A stretch of DNA of 64,000 bases from the NCBI GenBank assembly GCA_963678705.1, contig OY783219.1, forward strand, positions 2,914,001 through 2,978,000, read 5' to 3'. Under the pieces are notes generated by a model, which was not told the DNA's origin, ran no database searches, and saw only the letters and a program-made list of their open reading frames with translations. A program made the position numbers and the translations under genes. The stretch comes from Panorpa germanica (taxonomy: Eukaryota; Arthropoda; Insecta; Mecoptera; Panorpidae). Positions within the stretch are counted from its first letter, which is position 1; each line of letters opens with the position of its first letter. Below are positions 11,816 to 24,960 of the stretch, in pieces.

Positions 11816-14800
11816 GTCCAAATGTCCTGCGATCTCTGACCTAAACTGAAATCTATAGTTATGACCATTGTCTCTACGTATAAAGCTCCAACCCTTACTA
11901 CCACCTCCCATTATCACCCTGTTTATAAACAATATATATGAACAATGGAGCCTATACTGTTCCATGTGTCTTTGTTTGAAACGTGTCAGTTTGTATTTTG
12001 ATTTATTAAATTAGTTTGCTTACAAGCTTTAGTTTTTCCAGCCATATTATATACCTTTGGGTTTTTATGTTTGTTGGAAACAGAAACGGGGGATATTAGA
12101 TTAGATTATTTTTTGTGACACTTGAATGGGTGGGGTGGTATTTTGAAAGCTGCTTGTTGTATTATTTAGGAGGCATGTAATTTCATGTGATATTTTGTAA
12201 TTCTCTGTCATATTTTATTCAAAGATCGCAAGCATTGTTCCAAGGTAATATGTGCTTGTGGGAGTACAAAGATATTTTACCATATCCTTTTTAGAAATAC
12301 TAGAAGCTTATTTTAAATAAAGTTAGTGAACTGTTTAAGAAGAAAGCTTTGTCGTTAATCCAGATTTAATAGTCAATTGAAAATCAATTACAAGACCGAA
12401 CAAGAATAAGAAGACAAGTTTGACTAGCATTATAAAAGAAATCTCTGCGAAAAAAATGCAAGCGTTAACATTTAATATCAATACCAGAGAATTGCGCGCC
12501 ATCTGGTGCTCAATGCTGGCATAATCCATATAAAGTAAGTATTACAAAACCAGCGTCTGTGGATCAGACGACATGATAGAAATTGTGGCGACTAAGGGCC
12601 AGGCCACGTGATACGGTGAATTTGTAAAGCAATCATCAGACGTTGAGACGATTGCCATGTTCATCTCAGACTCTAACTCAGATTGTGAGTAGACAAGCAT
12701 CGAGGGATGGGTTTGTTCTAGATGTGCGGTGTGGTGGCGTAAGCCCCTTCCAAATCCCTTAAAGAGGACTGGTCCGTGGAACAGCCCACGATATTCCCAG
12801 AGCATCCTTAACAATGTTACAATGTTACCAGGTCCGGCTTATGGAGAACTAACCCTATTAACTATTGTAAACCCGGTAAACAAACACAAACCCCGGTATC
12901 GGAAGAGTTCTTCTTTTATTGGACTTTATATCATATAAATGTTTCAACAAAAGAATAAAATAAACTGGAAGAAGAAAGACTGATCATGCATCAAATTAAA
13001 TAATAATATTTAAAACTCCAATCAAGTAGTAGCAGTAGTTAGTAGAGTAACTAGGCCTGTTCTGGGCTGGGTTGAAGGAAATAGAGATGATGTTAAATGA
13101 GAGCCGGACCTGACACCCCAACACTTATGAACTGGGTGATGGTACAATCATTATCCCGAATGATTGTAGGACACACCCCACCCCTCTCTTATTCCCTCGC
13201 TCTCTTCTCACACTGTTACCGTTACCCTAACGACATTATAGTTACAACGTTGGGAACACGAAGATGTTACAACGACAGTCGTCACCACTATAGAACCACT
13301 GAAGAAGAAGAAGAGCCTTTTCCACCCACCCACATTTTATGGATAATAGATTATACTTGAAATGTTATTAATGACTTATTTTGTTCAACACACAAATAAA
13401 AAATGCATGAATAATCGGAGACATTTGTGGATGAAGAATGAAATGTGGGAATCGAGAGTACGATTAGTTTTGTGTTTGGAAATAATACAATGGGTTGTTA
13501 GATGTCACTCTTAAGTATCTAACCTTAAATTGACCTTCAACTTTTCATAAATTTCTACTTGTTAATGACGTCATCTTACCAAGTTAGAAGTGGGATATTA
13601 CGTTGCACTAAACATCATTGTGCATTTTGTATTTAGTTGCATCTCTCTCACTTTTAGTCAAAAATGAAGTAGATCGACGCTTACAACCGTGATATAAACT
13701 TAAGAAAAAATTAAATAACCAATTTTTTATGTCCTCTAAACACTGAGGCGAATTCATGTTCATTTAATGGACTCACTTTTTTATTTTAAAGATTTCAACA
13801 AGGTCTTATAATAAACAAGATAATGTAATAAAATTAAAAAAATACCTCTGCTAGAAAAACTATGAAGTAGAATTTCGTGCGACATTTGACTACGTAGCTA
13901 TGCAAAGAACATTCAAGTAGCATTAACGGGAAAGGGGGTGAGTGAGGGATAACCCCAAACACTACACTCTCACCCAACCACCGAGGTTTCTCAGCGACAT
14001 AAGACTATGCATTTTGCTGGAAATAAACTCGAAATACGTACAATTGTATACCATATATAAACATACCCCTGTACAGAACCATGTACTGGTACATACCATA
14101 CAATACGCTTGGAAACTATCCAAACTAGGGGCAATCAATTCTGGTGGCAGTCTCATTCTCTCACTCCACATCATGTGATAGAGAGAGAGGAAGAGTTATC
14201 ATTCACAATGGTTACCAAAAATTTAACATACTCTTATTGTGAAACATTCTCTAAATGAAATGATACCAAATAGTTGTTGCCGATTTGTCCTGAAAGAATC
14301 TGATTTCAATTTTTTATTTTATGAAGATAAGAACTTTCTTCTACTTTACAAATGGCTAAGTTAAGGGAATAAATTCTTTTTGGTGGGTGGGAACTACAAG
14401 TTTTTGGAGATGCTTGTTTATATTACTTGCGTTTGTTGGTAGAACTAATTTATAATTAACATAGCTTAACTCTAATTACATACAATTCAAACATGTTCCA
14501 GAACCTGCCTACCTTCTCTACTGACTATGTTTCATAAAACTTTATTTTAAAACATCAAGATACTTTTGATGTTGAAGTTTTTGGTACAATTCCATAGTTG
14601 TAGCGTTTATCATTTGATGATGATGATGCCTTTGCTACATACAGTTATCTTCACTTCTCTATCATGTTAAAAATGATTCGAATCAAAATTAATTCTATAA
14701 TATTGAATCTTTGCAAATAAAATTATAACTTTAATAAGAATAACAAGATATTAAAGAATTGGTCATAAATCAGTCCTCATATACGAGGACAAGTATATGT

Positions 14801-15348
14801 ATGGAACGACTGGAGACACGAATAGCTACTGAATAATAAAATAACCTTCTTCTGTGACGTCACCACACCACAGTCTGAATTTAAAGGGTGGGGGGTGGTG
14901 AAACGGTCTGTACAAGACTTCTGGGAGACAGGGGTGGGGGGGTTTGTCGCGTGGTTAGATTAAATTAACGAGGCATGTCTCGGAGCCATAAAAATATACA
15001 TCATGGTATCGTTAAATTCACGATCTTGTTTTAGATCACCAGTAAACATTAAACTAAGATGGTAGCTACTTAAATCAATCTTGTAGTACAATTTTAACAG
15101 TTTGAGAATATGTTTTTGTGTTATAGTGTCGTGTATTATACCATAAGTCATCACAACCAAGTGTTACTACTTTGAATCATGATTTTATAAGTATTTATAT
15201 ATTGTTGTGTTTTAAGTATATATGAAAAACGTAGCTATCGAGTTGCTAGGCTGTCTTGAGACAGTCATATCTCCTGGATAACATTATAAGTACATTAAAT
15301 AAGTTCGTAAGATGATGTATATAGTTCGATTAGCACCATTGCTTCGCT
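11816..15348. other. No supported gene
   Basis: Mixed AT-rich DNA with some G-rich patches (14885-14945, GGGTGGGGGGTGGTG). Frames at 12542-12938 and 13097-13360 overlap on both strands and show no family motif. Confidence 0.5.
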
Positions 15349-15453
15349 TGAACGGTGTTTTTCCCATTAAAAAGCAATTCTTTATCAGCAGTAGAAATTT
15401 AGATTTTTTTTGGTTTTAAAAATCACGAAAGTAGCGTCACTAAAACCACTGTA
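15349..15453 (+). repeat. Dispersed repeat shared with 30577-30683
   Basis: Shares with 30577-30683, in order and at the same spacing: AACGGT, TTTT(C/T)CCATTAAAAAGCAAT, TTTATCA, GAAATTTAGATTTTTT and ACTAAAACCACTG. The class is unknown. Confidence 0.65.
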
Positions 15454-16808
15454 ACTCGTAAACTAATGGTCGCAATGTTGTGAAATTTTTACACATATCG
15501 CTTGAAGGTTGCTACTATCTAAAACTATATCGCCATCTATATGTCGTCATACATACTTATTGAGTAATGTCTTACATAACCTGAAATCTCAAAATTCGAA
15601 TATTTTTATATCGTAGGTAAAACTAATAAAAGTTAACCAAGCCCAATAATTCAAAACGAACAAGAATATTTGAAAATCCAACAAGGAATTTATTTTCTGT
15701 TTACTTAACAAAAAAGCTTTTGGCTTTTACAATTTTCTTTCTACTTTTTTTTTCAACAAGGAAAACTTTATCGCTGGCTATCCGGACGTCGGATGAGGCC
15801 GGAAGCCATTATTTTGGCCACACTGTTATTTTTAAGTTCTGGACTTATTGCTTAGTGAATAATGGACATTTTCTTACACACACACACACATACAAATATA
15901 TTTTTTACAATATATTGTTAAAGCTTTTTGTTGTTGTTGTAGTTTTACATTGAACGTATTGTATTTTGTTCCCTAAGCTAAAGATTTTCAACTTTTTTTT
16001 ACTGATATTTGCTCAAAGTTAATCACGACTAATGCCTTAGCTTTTTAATTAGAAAGTTCTTAATTTAATTAATTAAATTTTAGCATATTATATTTACCAA
16101 TACTATTTTGTTTAGAAATGTTAACAAAATATTTTTTATGGCAAGTTTTAATAAATAAATTATTATACAAACTCGTATATATATAAAAGCAAGTTCTTCA
16201 ATATCTGCTTTCATTCATACATCTACCGCGTACTCCGTTTAACCTCTAATAATCAGAATTTAAATAACTTGCTTTGATCTCGTTGTAAGTGCATATAACA
16301 CAAGGTAAATTAATCGTGCCCCTCGTGGATGTAGGTCGCAGAAAAGTTTCTTTGCGTTTCTTAAGCCGGCTTCAAGCAATGCTTTAAACACCTTCCAACG
16401 TTGGTCGCATGATACTGGAACTAAGTGTGAAGAAGTTCGGGCTGTTGTTGGTCTTTTGACCCACGTCAAAAGTGATTTTTCTATCCCCACTACACACTTA
16501 ATCCACATGTCATGCACTACTGCACGAATCGTCCAACAAACGAAGGTTTTATACTTAAAAATTTCTTTATTTACTTGAATAATATCAACAAATTAATAAA
16601 ATAAATAAATCATTCGGATCAAACATTCGTTCCACCATGTAGTAGGAAGCAGTGCTTTCACAAGTTCTATAGAACGACCGTCCTTGATATATATATAACG
16701 TATTTACGAGTATAACTCTGTGTGCTTTGCCGTAATATTTCTAGCACTCTAGGGTTGCTTTTACTAGATGCTTTTCATAATAATAAATAGATGTTTGCAT
16801 AGCTCGAG
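15454..16808. other. No supported gene
   Basis: Contains an open minus-strand frame at 16260-16517 (85 codons, with WVKRPTTARTSSHLVPVSCD). It has balanced composition but no recognised motif, and could be a transposon relic. Confidence 0.45.
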
Positions 16809-16959
16809 TTAGGTGAATAGTTCTCGAGGTCCTCTGCGCTTCCTTGCTCCTGCTGTGGATGCTCTTTCTACGTAAGGTTCCATTTCTCCATGGTTCACTA
16901 TTTTAACAGGTGCGGTCTTGTACTTGTACTTAGGGAATCTTGGAATTCCGTAAAGTCTT
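16809..16959 (-). CDS. Speculative 3'-terminal coding exon of an unknown minus-strand gene
   Basis: The open frame reads RLYGIPRFPKYKYKTAPVKI, then VNHGEMEPYVERASTAGARK, then RRGPRELFT and stop. Its composition looks like protein rather than random AT-rich DNA. A plausible acceptor precedes it (ttactaat branch-like sequence, pyrimidine stretch, ttaag). I recognise no family. The phase fits the putative donor at 29912, but that would be met by chance one time in three. A transposon fragment is an alternative. Confidence 0.25.
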
Positions 16960-19375
16960 CTTAAGTCAATACAGGAAGATAGAGATAAATTAGTAAGAAC
17001 AAACATCAAAGCTCAAAGCTCTTGGTGTGCAAAAGCTCCTTGTTCCTTTAAATGCCTTTAAAGTCCTTACAGGAGTTTCTAATTTATTATATTTTAGTTA
17101 TTAATAGTTTTGTTTTCTTCTGTGCGTTTGATGTTCACTACTACTAGTACATATTGTGTTATTTGTGTGTGTTGGTAATCAAATGAAAATGTACGAGTTG
17201 TGAAATCGAAAGTTGTGCTTTTCTGTTTGTGGGAATTAATTATTAATTAATCTCTTGATTATTTTATGCGGAAAAAGATAGAAACTGTCTTAAAGCATTC
17301 TTGTCTCTTGTAAAAAATATTTTATAAGAATTTATTGATGAGTAAGCGAGGAGCACTTATGCATACATAGTAAGAGAACGAAAGAGATAGATATATAAGC
17401 GCTTATTCGAGATAGAAGAATTATTATTTTTATTATATTTATAAATAAATCATTGTGTAGAAAAGGTAGGTAGCCTCCGATTGTAGTATGTCTAGTGTGT
17501 GTAGCTTTGAACTACTTAATATTAATTACCTACAACGCCATTGCCACACAATCGGCAATGTTTGAAAACAAGTTCTTTGTTATGACAGTTGCAACTTAGG
17601 AGACTTACATAAACCACGTGTTTTGGTCAAGCGGGGGATTAGGTAGAAAGCTATGGGAGAGCTATAATCAAGCTACGTATTTTTCTTCATTTAGTTATAA
17701 TATATAAAACAAATATCGGCCTTGTTCGTTTTATACCTTAGAGCATGTTTATATATATGTTTCCTATAGATTAAAAGTGTGTCCAAGATGTGTGCGAGAG
17801 AGAAAGGTATATGTTCCTATTTGTTCTCTATGCGCATGCGTCGAAACTGACAGCTGTCAAGTCAGAGCTGTCTAGATTCTCTCTCCATTTACATATGCTC
17901 TAAGTTTTATACCCATTAGTTTTTTAATAGTTTTGTTAACAGAAAGCATAAATTGTCTTCTGACCTTTATTGGCAACAAACACGTTCTATTCAACGGGCA
18001 AGTGAAGTGCTACATAAAGAGAGTTGGGGAGGGGTTCTAAAGATTCCAATATGGAACCACATGGTTTTTTAATTGCTTCTTGGATAAGCGATATATTTCT
18101 ATAATTTGTGGTTAAATATCAGGAGCAATGTAGGAAATGTAATAAGAAGAGAGGGGAGGGGAGAGGGGAGATTTGCAGCTAATAAGCCTGTTGTTCTACA
18201 ATAAACAACTTTATTACATGTTAATATTCTGTACTACGATATTTTCATCCGTTTTTTTTTTAAACCACAAGGCAATTCCAGATTCGTCCGATTTTTTTAT
18301 ATCTCATCATTCTCAATTCTCACATCATACTGTGTCAGTATTATTTTCTAACATTTTTCGCAGGCCGTGTGAATGGGTCTTATATTATAACTAAATGTAA
18401 TATTTCTCATATAAAAAAAGTAATCTTCATATATAACCACAAAATGAAAGCAAGAAAAAAAAACCAAACAAAAAAAAATATGTAATATATATTTTTAAGT
18501 TCACACTATGTTAGACAAAAATATAGTCGTCCTACAGTCGTATTGTTTAGGCCGTTCTCTGTTAGATGGCAGTAGTGACTTGGAAGGATGTAAAGATACA
18601 AGGATCTGTGTGTTGGATCAGATTAAATTTCATCCTGCTCGTATTTGTTATCTGTCAACAACAATATATAAAATAAATGTGTTTTTGTGCAAATAAACAT
18701 CCAACTGAACGAGTGAGTATTCTCTGCTGTGTACCAGGAAAATCCCAGGAAAACTTGGAAAATGTCGTGTGGAAAAATACGTCATAGTATATATTGTTCT
18801 TGCGAAGTTACATACTAACACGTCACGAGACTCGAGCGTGAAATGGTTGAGAGATGAGGTGGGGGTTAGGGATGGGGAGCGGGAAGGAGATTCATTCTGG
18901 TGCAGGCTCATTGCAAGCGCAGGGCTCCCGATGAAGACTGGTACACCGATGTGACGCTTCTAATTTGCAGATAGTAATTTGTTACATTACTAAAATAAAC
19001 TGTTCTTGTTGAATTATCATAATTATCTAAAGACCTACGTTGCAAGAAGAATTGGTAATGATAGAGATGCATTGCAGACTGCACCCTAACCAAAGAAAGT
19101 GGGGTATTCCTAAGTAATCCATTGTATAGGGCCTTTCAACAAGAGGTGTCATTTTAAATCAACAGAAAAACGCAGTATTTTCGGGAAAATTTGTGATATT
19201 CTTATTTTAATCCAAAGTACAAACTCTGACGTTAGTAATTAAGCATAACATCTGCCAAATATCACTGCAATGACGGTTTTATGTTGACTATTTATAATTA
19301 CATAAAATCAGCGATCACCCAAATAGCGTCAATGTCGAAAATCGATAAATCAGTTAGCTAAAATGGTACTTATGA
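16960..19375. other. No supported gene; possible regulatory patch at 17780-17890
   Basis: 17785-17800 has GAGAGAG, 17831-17841 has TGCGCATGCGT (exact NRF-1/ewg-type palindrome) and 17850-17858 has CAGCTG. The cluster looks promoter-like but no adjacent gene start was found. A G/A-rich run, GAGGGGAGGGGAGAGGGGAG, lies at about 18152-18171. Confidence 0.35.
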
Positions 19376-19890
19376 TAATTTTATTTTATTGTTTTTGCTA
19401 TTAGACCTTAATCATTAAAATTTATATCATTGTGCTCAATTACATTTTCGGATCCTTATTCTGTGTACCCATCCTCACTCTTTCCAAAAGAGAAAAAAAA
19501 ATTAAATCAAAACAGATAAATTTAAACCTCTACTGCTTCTCATCCTCCAGTTTTTACTCTGCACTTCCTTCTTTTTCCTAGCTCTTTCTCTCTTGACATC
19601 CTCTTTTTAATGGCTGCACAATCTTCTTTTCACTTCTTACTCTTTTCTCACATGGATACTTAATGTGCTTGCTCGTTTCTATCTCTCTCTGTAGCACACC
19701 TTGCACATTCTTATCATCCTTATATAGTATCTGCTGTCTTTCTCTTTGTTTCCCAATCTAAATGTTGTTTCTTTTTCTCGCATGTATTCCGTTATCTCTC
19801 CCTCCCAAATCCTCTTGTATTGTACTAATTTATTTTGATTAAGGACAGTTTCGGTGTCCAGCCACGTCAGGAGCACTGTGCTTTTCCTCT
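19376..19890 (-). mobile_element. LINE 3' end, same family
   Basis: Minus-strand coding reads TTFRLGNKEKDSRYY...CKVC, the same C-terminal motif as the copy at 36634. The 3' flank (ATTGTGCTCAATTAC...GGATCCTTATT) resembles that of the 22137-22483 copy (ATTGTGCTTAATTC...TGATCCTTATT). Stops and frameshifts show it is dead. The 5' limit on the minus strand is approximate. Confidence 0.7.
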
Positions 19891-20982
19891 TTACATAATA
19901 AAATGCTGGAAATTCGTGTCATCCATGTATAAAACTGAGACAGGTTCGGGTTCGGGTTTGGAACGGAGTTGCATTTTATGCGATACTGACGCGCGCTAAA
20001 CATTTGTTTGTTTTCCTTACAATATGGCGCTATAATGTTTTAGCTGAGATCCTGGATGCATCCTGCATGCAGGATATGGAAGTTACATGGCCCGCGTTCC
20101 CGTAAGGAACCGACAATGACAACGGGAACGGGAACAAGATAGGGATAGGGACACAAAGCAAGGAACGTGCTTGAATTACCCGTCACTCGTTACTCATTTC
20201 CCAGAATCCTCTTTTATTATCTCACATAAAATATGAACTTCTATTTCATAATTTAAAGAAACTTTGTTTATTAGCTAAGATTATTATTTATTCAGGAGCC
20301 ATTATGCGCAGGATAAAGATGCTGCATGTTTAATATAAATATCCTATAGATATACATCCAGCAAATATAATACTTAGAGATAAATTAATATTTAATATGT
20401 CAAATCTTATTTGCTGAACTGTGTTTTACGACCTTCCTAAGCACCTTCTATACCATTTTGAAGTTATACAGGAAAGGGCTGTTTAAACTCTTGTAAAAAC
20501 TATAAGGGTTGTACCTGTTTCAAACCCTTCAAAATAGATATTGTCGTCTAATCTTGCAACTTGCTTCTGTTTGTGATATTCGAATTATCTTTGTATTCTA
20601 TACTTTTTAAATGTTTACAAATTTCGCCGCAGGACGTCGTTTTAGACTTAGGTCTTCTTCTTTGGTTTTCCACAACATCAAGACTAACGTAAACCGCTAC
20701 CCTTTTCAGTTTAACCTATACGCTATCTATATGTTTATCTCTTTCTATCTTAACTCTGCAATCTGACCTCCGTTGCCTTTTCTTAAACACCACAGAATCC
20801 TTTACTAAGTTTTAGGGCTTTTTTGCATTGGCGTAGCATAGACTGCTAACTTCACTTTAAGTTAAATGTCATATTTATTGGAGGCATACAATTTATTTAA
20901 AATCCAGTCATCTGTAGTTCAAACCAAGTAGTTACTTCTTCGTTTAAAGTGTTGCTGAATTATCTGGGTTGGGCACGTTTTC
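19891..20982. other. Probable decayed mobile element sequence
   Basis: Contains iterated GGTTCGGGTTCGGG (19942-19957), a 16-bp perfect palindrome ATCCTGCATGCAGGAT (20060-20075) and CAACGGGAACGGGAACAAG with GATAGGGATAGGGAC (20117-20152). It is GC-richer than its surroundings. No ORF. Its origin is unknown. Confidence 0.4.
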
Positions 20983-21105
20983 TGATATCGTGGGCTCATA
21001 TATATGCACTAGATGTGTAATAAGTTTATGATTATGTATGTACTTAATCAATTTAACTTAGTAACAGCCAAACCCAGAAGATACCTTATCTAAATCCTTT
21101 TTACT
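20983..21105 (-). repeat. Diverged copy of the same SINE body
   Basis: This stretch shares, in the same orientation, a chain of short matches with the SINE at 33752-33999: CGTGGGCTCATATAT, ATGATTATGTATG, TAACAGCCAAACCCAGAA and nearby spacing. It is older and lacks a recognisable tail or duplication. Confidence 0.6.
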
Positions 21106-22136
21106 AACTAGTTGAACAAAATAAAAGGCAATCAAGACTTGCCTAAAGTTTTCCTCTACAATAAATCAGTTCTCTTTTTAAATAGAAGATATACACCTAT
21201 GTTAAGACGATTCCTTTTTATACGTTGTAACTCACCTGTACTCGATCTCGTTTTACAACTGGTCAAAACATTTAAAAGTGCGGAATAAAATGAAGGGAAG
21301 GTTTTCCTGTCATCTACCCTACGTCACTGTATCAATTCAACGTTGTAGTGTGAGTATTTCTTATCCGCCACCTCACCACCTTCGTTTTTAGTAGTCAATG
21401 CTCCCCTTCCCCCATTCTCCTCCCCTGAGGGTATCACGGTTTTGCTTGTGACCGGTTGGGGCCCTTAGTAATTAGTATTCAAAACCTTACTTTAGTCTAA
21501 AGCTCTATCTCATCCCTATCTTCTTATTCGTGGTTTCCTTACACTAAGAAGAAAGTGAAAGTTTTAATCAAACCAAAAAGGACTTAAGAGGTTAAACGAA
21601 GACTTTGGAATAATATATATAGGATGGAGGGCAATCCAGGGTCGGTTTAGTGAGGAAACTGGTCGGGTTCTATCCTCAGGAAGACCTTGAGCTTATTTTA
21701 AAATCGAAAGCGTTCAGTTTTCTTTCTGTAAATGTATTGGTTATCAATTTTAACTTACTTCGTTCAATTAATTTTTGAAGAAGTAGCATCTTAAGTATCT
21801 GAGACAGCAGGTCGCTAAATATTACATCTAGATACCTTCTTATGGAAGACAGTTTAGTTAAATCACTGGCCGCAGCTAGCTTGGCGCTGCAGCCCGTTTT
21901 GTTGACCTAATTGTGCCGTACATTGTCGTTTGTTTCTAGCTCCATTTCGGATCTTTTCGATAATGGAAATGCGTCAATTGTTTAAGGATCATTTAAGTAT
22001 CGTCCCTCACATTTTTCCATAGAATAATCCAATGGTGACAAATCGCATGATTAAAAACCACCTACAATGCGCTTTTTTCCAAGTTCTGCTTATTCGATAA
22101 ATAGATCTATTTCTTACAACGGAGCTTTGACATTAT

Positions 22137-22483
22137 TATTATTTTATTTTTAATGTTTTTACCATTTGGCATTACTCATAACTCATTTATTTACATCTCA
22201 TTGTGCTTAATTCAAGTTTGATCCTTATTAAATCTAGACTTTCTCACTCCTTCCAAACGAAAAAAAAAATATAAATTTACCCTTATAAAAACAAAAACAT
22301 AACTACTACTACTTCGCTCCTCCTGCTACTACTCTCCCTTCTGTTTCTATTCTGCCATTTCTTCTCTTTCTTCGTTCCTTTTGTCTATCTCCGCCTTCCA
22401 CCTCTTCCTTTCACTGCCTCCCTTTAATAACTGCCCAATATTCTTTTCGCTTATTACCTTTTTTTCGCTTAATGTGCTCCACG
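22137..22483 (-). mobile_element. 5'-truncated LINE insertion with 18-bp target-site duplication
   Basis: ACGGAGCTTTGACATTAT occurs at 22119-22136 and again at 22484-22501, exactly bounding the insert. Read on the minus strand, the insert begins GGAGCACATTAAG and contains AATATTGG.CAG.TATTAAAGGGAGGCAGTGA, matching the LINE end at 36780-36870. It ends in an AT-rich tail. It is a clean example of target-primed insertion with severe 5' truncation. Confidence 0.88.
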
Positions 22484-22501
22484 ACGGAGCTTTGACATTA
22501 T

Positions 22502-24663
22502 AAGTCTGTCAATATGCCAAGCGCGTCAATATTACCAATGTCTAATTATATATAAATCAAGTACTAGACTCCGGCTCTGTCTTTCTCTATGTGGTAGATA
22601 CTAGAAGTTTCGAGAGAATATCTTGAGCTTCAGTTGGAGCTTGAGTGTTAGCGTGAAGATGATATTCAGACTAGGGGTCTGAGGGGGGCTTATTAATGGT
22701 GAACCGAGCCCTTCGACGTGATCTACTTAGATAAACTGAGTTTCTAATAATTATATTACATTATATTTAAATTTATTCAATTTATTAGTTTTAACTTCTG
22801 TAATAATCATTTACATTAATATAAATTATTATTATTTTATTATTTTAATTTAATATTATAATTTTAAAGCAAAGAATAATACAGCTTTAATATTTAATTG
22901 AAGTTACTAAGGGTGACATCTATTATTTAAAATTATATGTAAAATATCCGGCGTTTCCACCATCTGCAATATTTTGAAACGTTATTTTCATGTTGAGAGA
23001 GAAAAAGTAATGCGCAAAAATTAATAGAGACTCAGGTAAAATCTGTATCTGCACCGTTCCGAGATGGGGATTAGCTTGGTATAAAGTTTCTAGCTTACCG
23101 TAGACTTGAGTACCGTGCTTACGTAATACGTTAATTAAGAAAATTTCCAGAAGCTGATGAAATTGTAAACAAATTGAAATTATTTAGGAAGGCAACTCTA
23201 AATACTTTTGTAATTACTATATAATGGTAATCTGTGTTATTCTGAATTGGTATTTATATTTTGTTGGGTTATGTGAAAATAATAGAGCAGAATTTGTGCC
23301 ACGGTGTTAGCAGTTTTATACACAGGATTAATTAATTAAAGATATATAACTTACAAATTACCTGGAAAGAAAATTGTCTTCAGTACATATTTTAAGGCTA
23401 CTGTAAGCTAAATCTAGTGTTACTTTTTTAGCTCTCACAGAGAAATTGTAACGCAGTGTCTTAGGTTCAACTTGCTAGCGTACTACAAGCTAACGCTACC
23501 TGGGTCTCACAAGATATCTATATAACACAAAATTAATCGGTATATCATTGCATTGTCATCCACAAAGAGTGTATGCAAAATATGAGCTTAATAGCTTGAT
23601 AGGAAATAGTTTTAAAATTGGTTGCAAAGTTTCGTCCCTTTTATCCTTTCGTCCAATATGATGAAAAAATTTGCTGCTTTAAGATCTATACGCCCCATAT
23701 CTCTCTTGCAAATTATTTGTGTTTCATTAATACATTTTGATAAAAGAGCCAATTAAAACTCAATGCAAGTCCAATAATTTGACTGTATCTAAACTAAGGG
23801 GATCTACAAGAATGGGGTGAAGCGATGGAATTGACCAATCTGTTTGCCCTCCGCATGCTGTGGCTTCCATGAAGACCACATAAAATTGATTTAAATGGGA
23901 TTGTATTATAGTAGTTCCACTACTCCACCCCCACCCTCTAGTGGCAGTAGCGCCATCATCAGAGTAGATTTGAGTTTATAATATTGAACCAAAACTTCTG
24001 TAGAATGTGGTCATGTTAAAGGTCAAAATTAATCGTTTAAGGGGTAGATTTAGGTTAAAATCAAATAAAATATATATTAGAGGGTGACTCTGACTCTGGT
24101 TGCGTTGCATGTTCGAATAGAATTCAATTAAATAATATTATTAATTTGAGGTTGAATTAAATATGTATACGTATAACCCAGAAAGGTTATTGTGTCATTT
24201 GTTATATTAAATTTTATTAATTGAAAATACTGTGAAAATTCATACGGATCCATATGGAATAAATTGATGGAAATTATTTATTTTGTAATGTCAAATAAAC
24301 CGGAAAGTTGACAACCCCGGTATACCCAGCTTTGTATTCCGTGTGTCAATTGAATTAAATTGAACCTAAAATACATAGGTTGGGTACTATCTACTAACTA
24401 TAGTCGCAATTACGTTCAATAAGTTTTACAACGGCTTGACAGAACAAGAGTTTTCTTATTTAGTTTTAAGTGCAAAGAAAAAGAAAGAATCCACGAGGAT
24501 TCCCATCCCGTCCGACCAAGCAAGCATTTGTATCAATCAGTTTTCTCATTGGAGCTATTGTCATGGTCGCATGTACCATTTTTATTTGTTATATCTACAA
24601 TAAACTTATTCCTCGAATTTCATTCTTCAACAAATTCATTTCTCACCTCTTCTTCTATTCTCA
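22502..24663. other. No supported gene
   Basis: AT-rich DNA. Only short uninformative reading frames. Confidence 0.5.
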
Positions 24664-24960
24664 TTAAATTCTCGAGATCTCTTCTGTTGGTTTCGTATGT
24701 TCTCTTTGTCGTTTTTGCCATTTCAATCCTATTTCTCGGTTATATACCTCCATAGAGTAACTTTTGACATAAGACATAATGCCCTTTTTTGTCTCCATTG
24801 TGTGATCTGATGCGAATGCCGCATGCCGAATACCTCTCACCGCTGCCAGAGGCACAGCCAGTGTCAGTGTCGATTCCTCTGGAATGTACATTGGCAAACG
24901 TTTATCGTTACTCACTCCATCTGTATAAAAACTGGTGAAGTAATCTCAAAGAACGTCTGC
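24664..24960 (-). mobile_element. Possible LINE RNase H-like fragment
   Basis: The minus strand reads FTSFYTDGVSNDKRLPMYIP followed by EESTLTLAVPLAAV. FYTDG resembles the first catalytic-Asp motif of LINE RNase H domains, and the following lines fit the start of that fold loosely. The downstream part (KWQKRQREHTKPTEEISRI) is unassigned. Confidence 0.35.

Noticed and set aside
12542-12938. Overlapping frames of 90 and 69 codons on opposite strands
   Set aside because: Neither shows a recognisable motif and they are mutual shadows.
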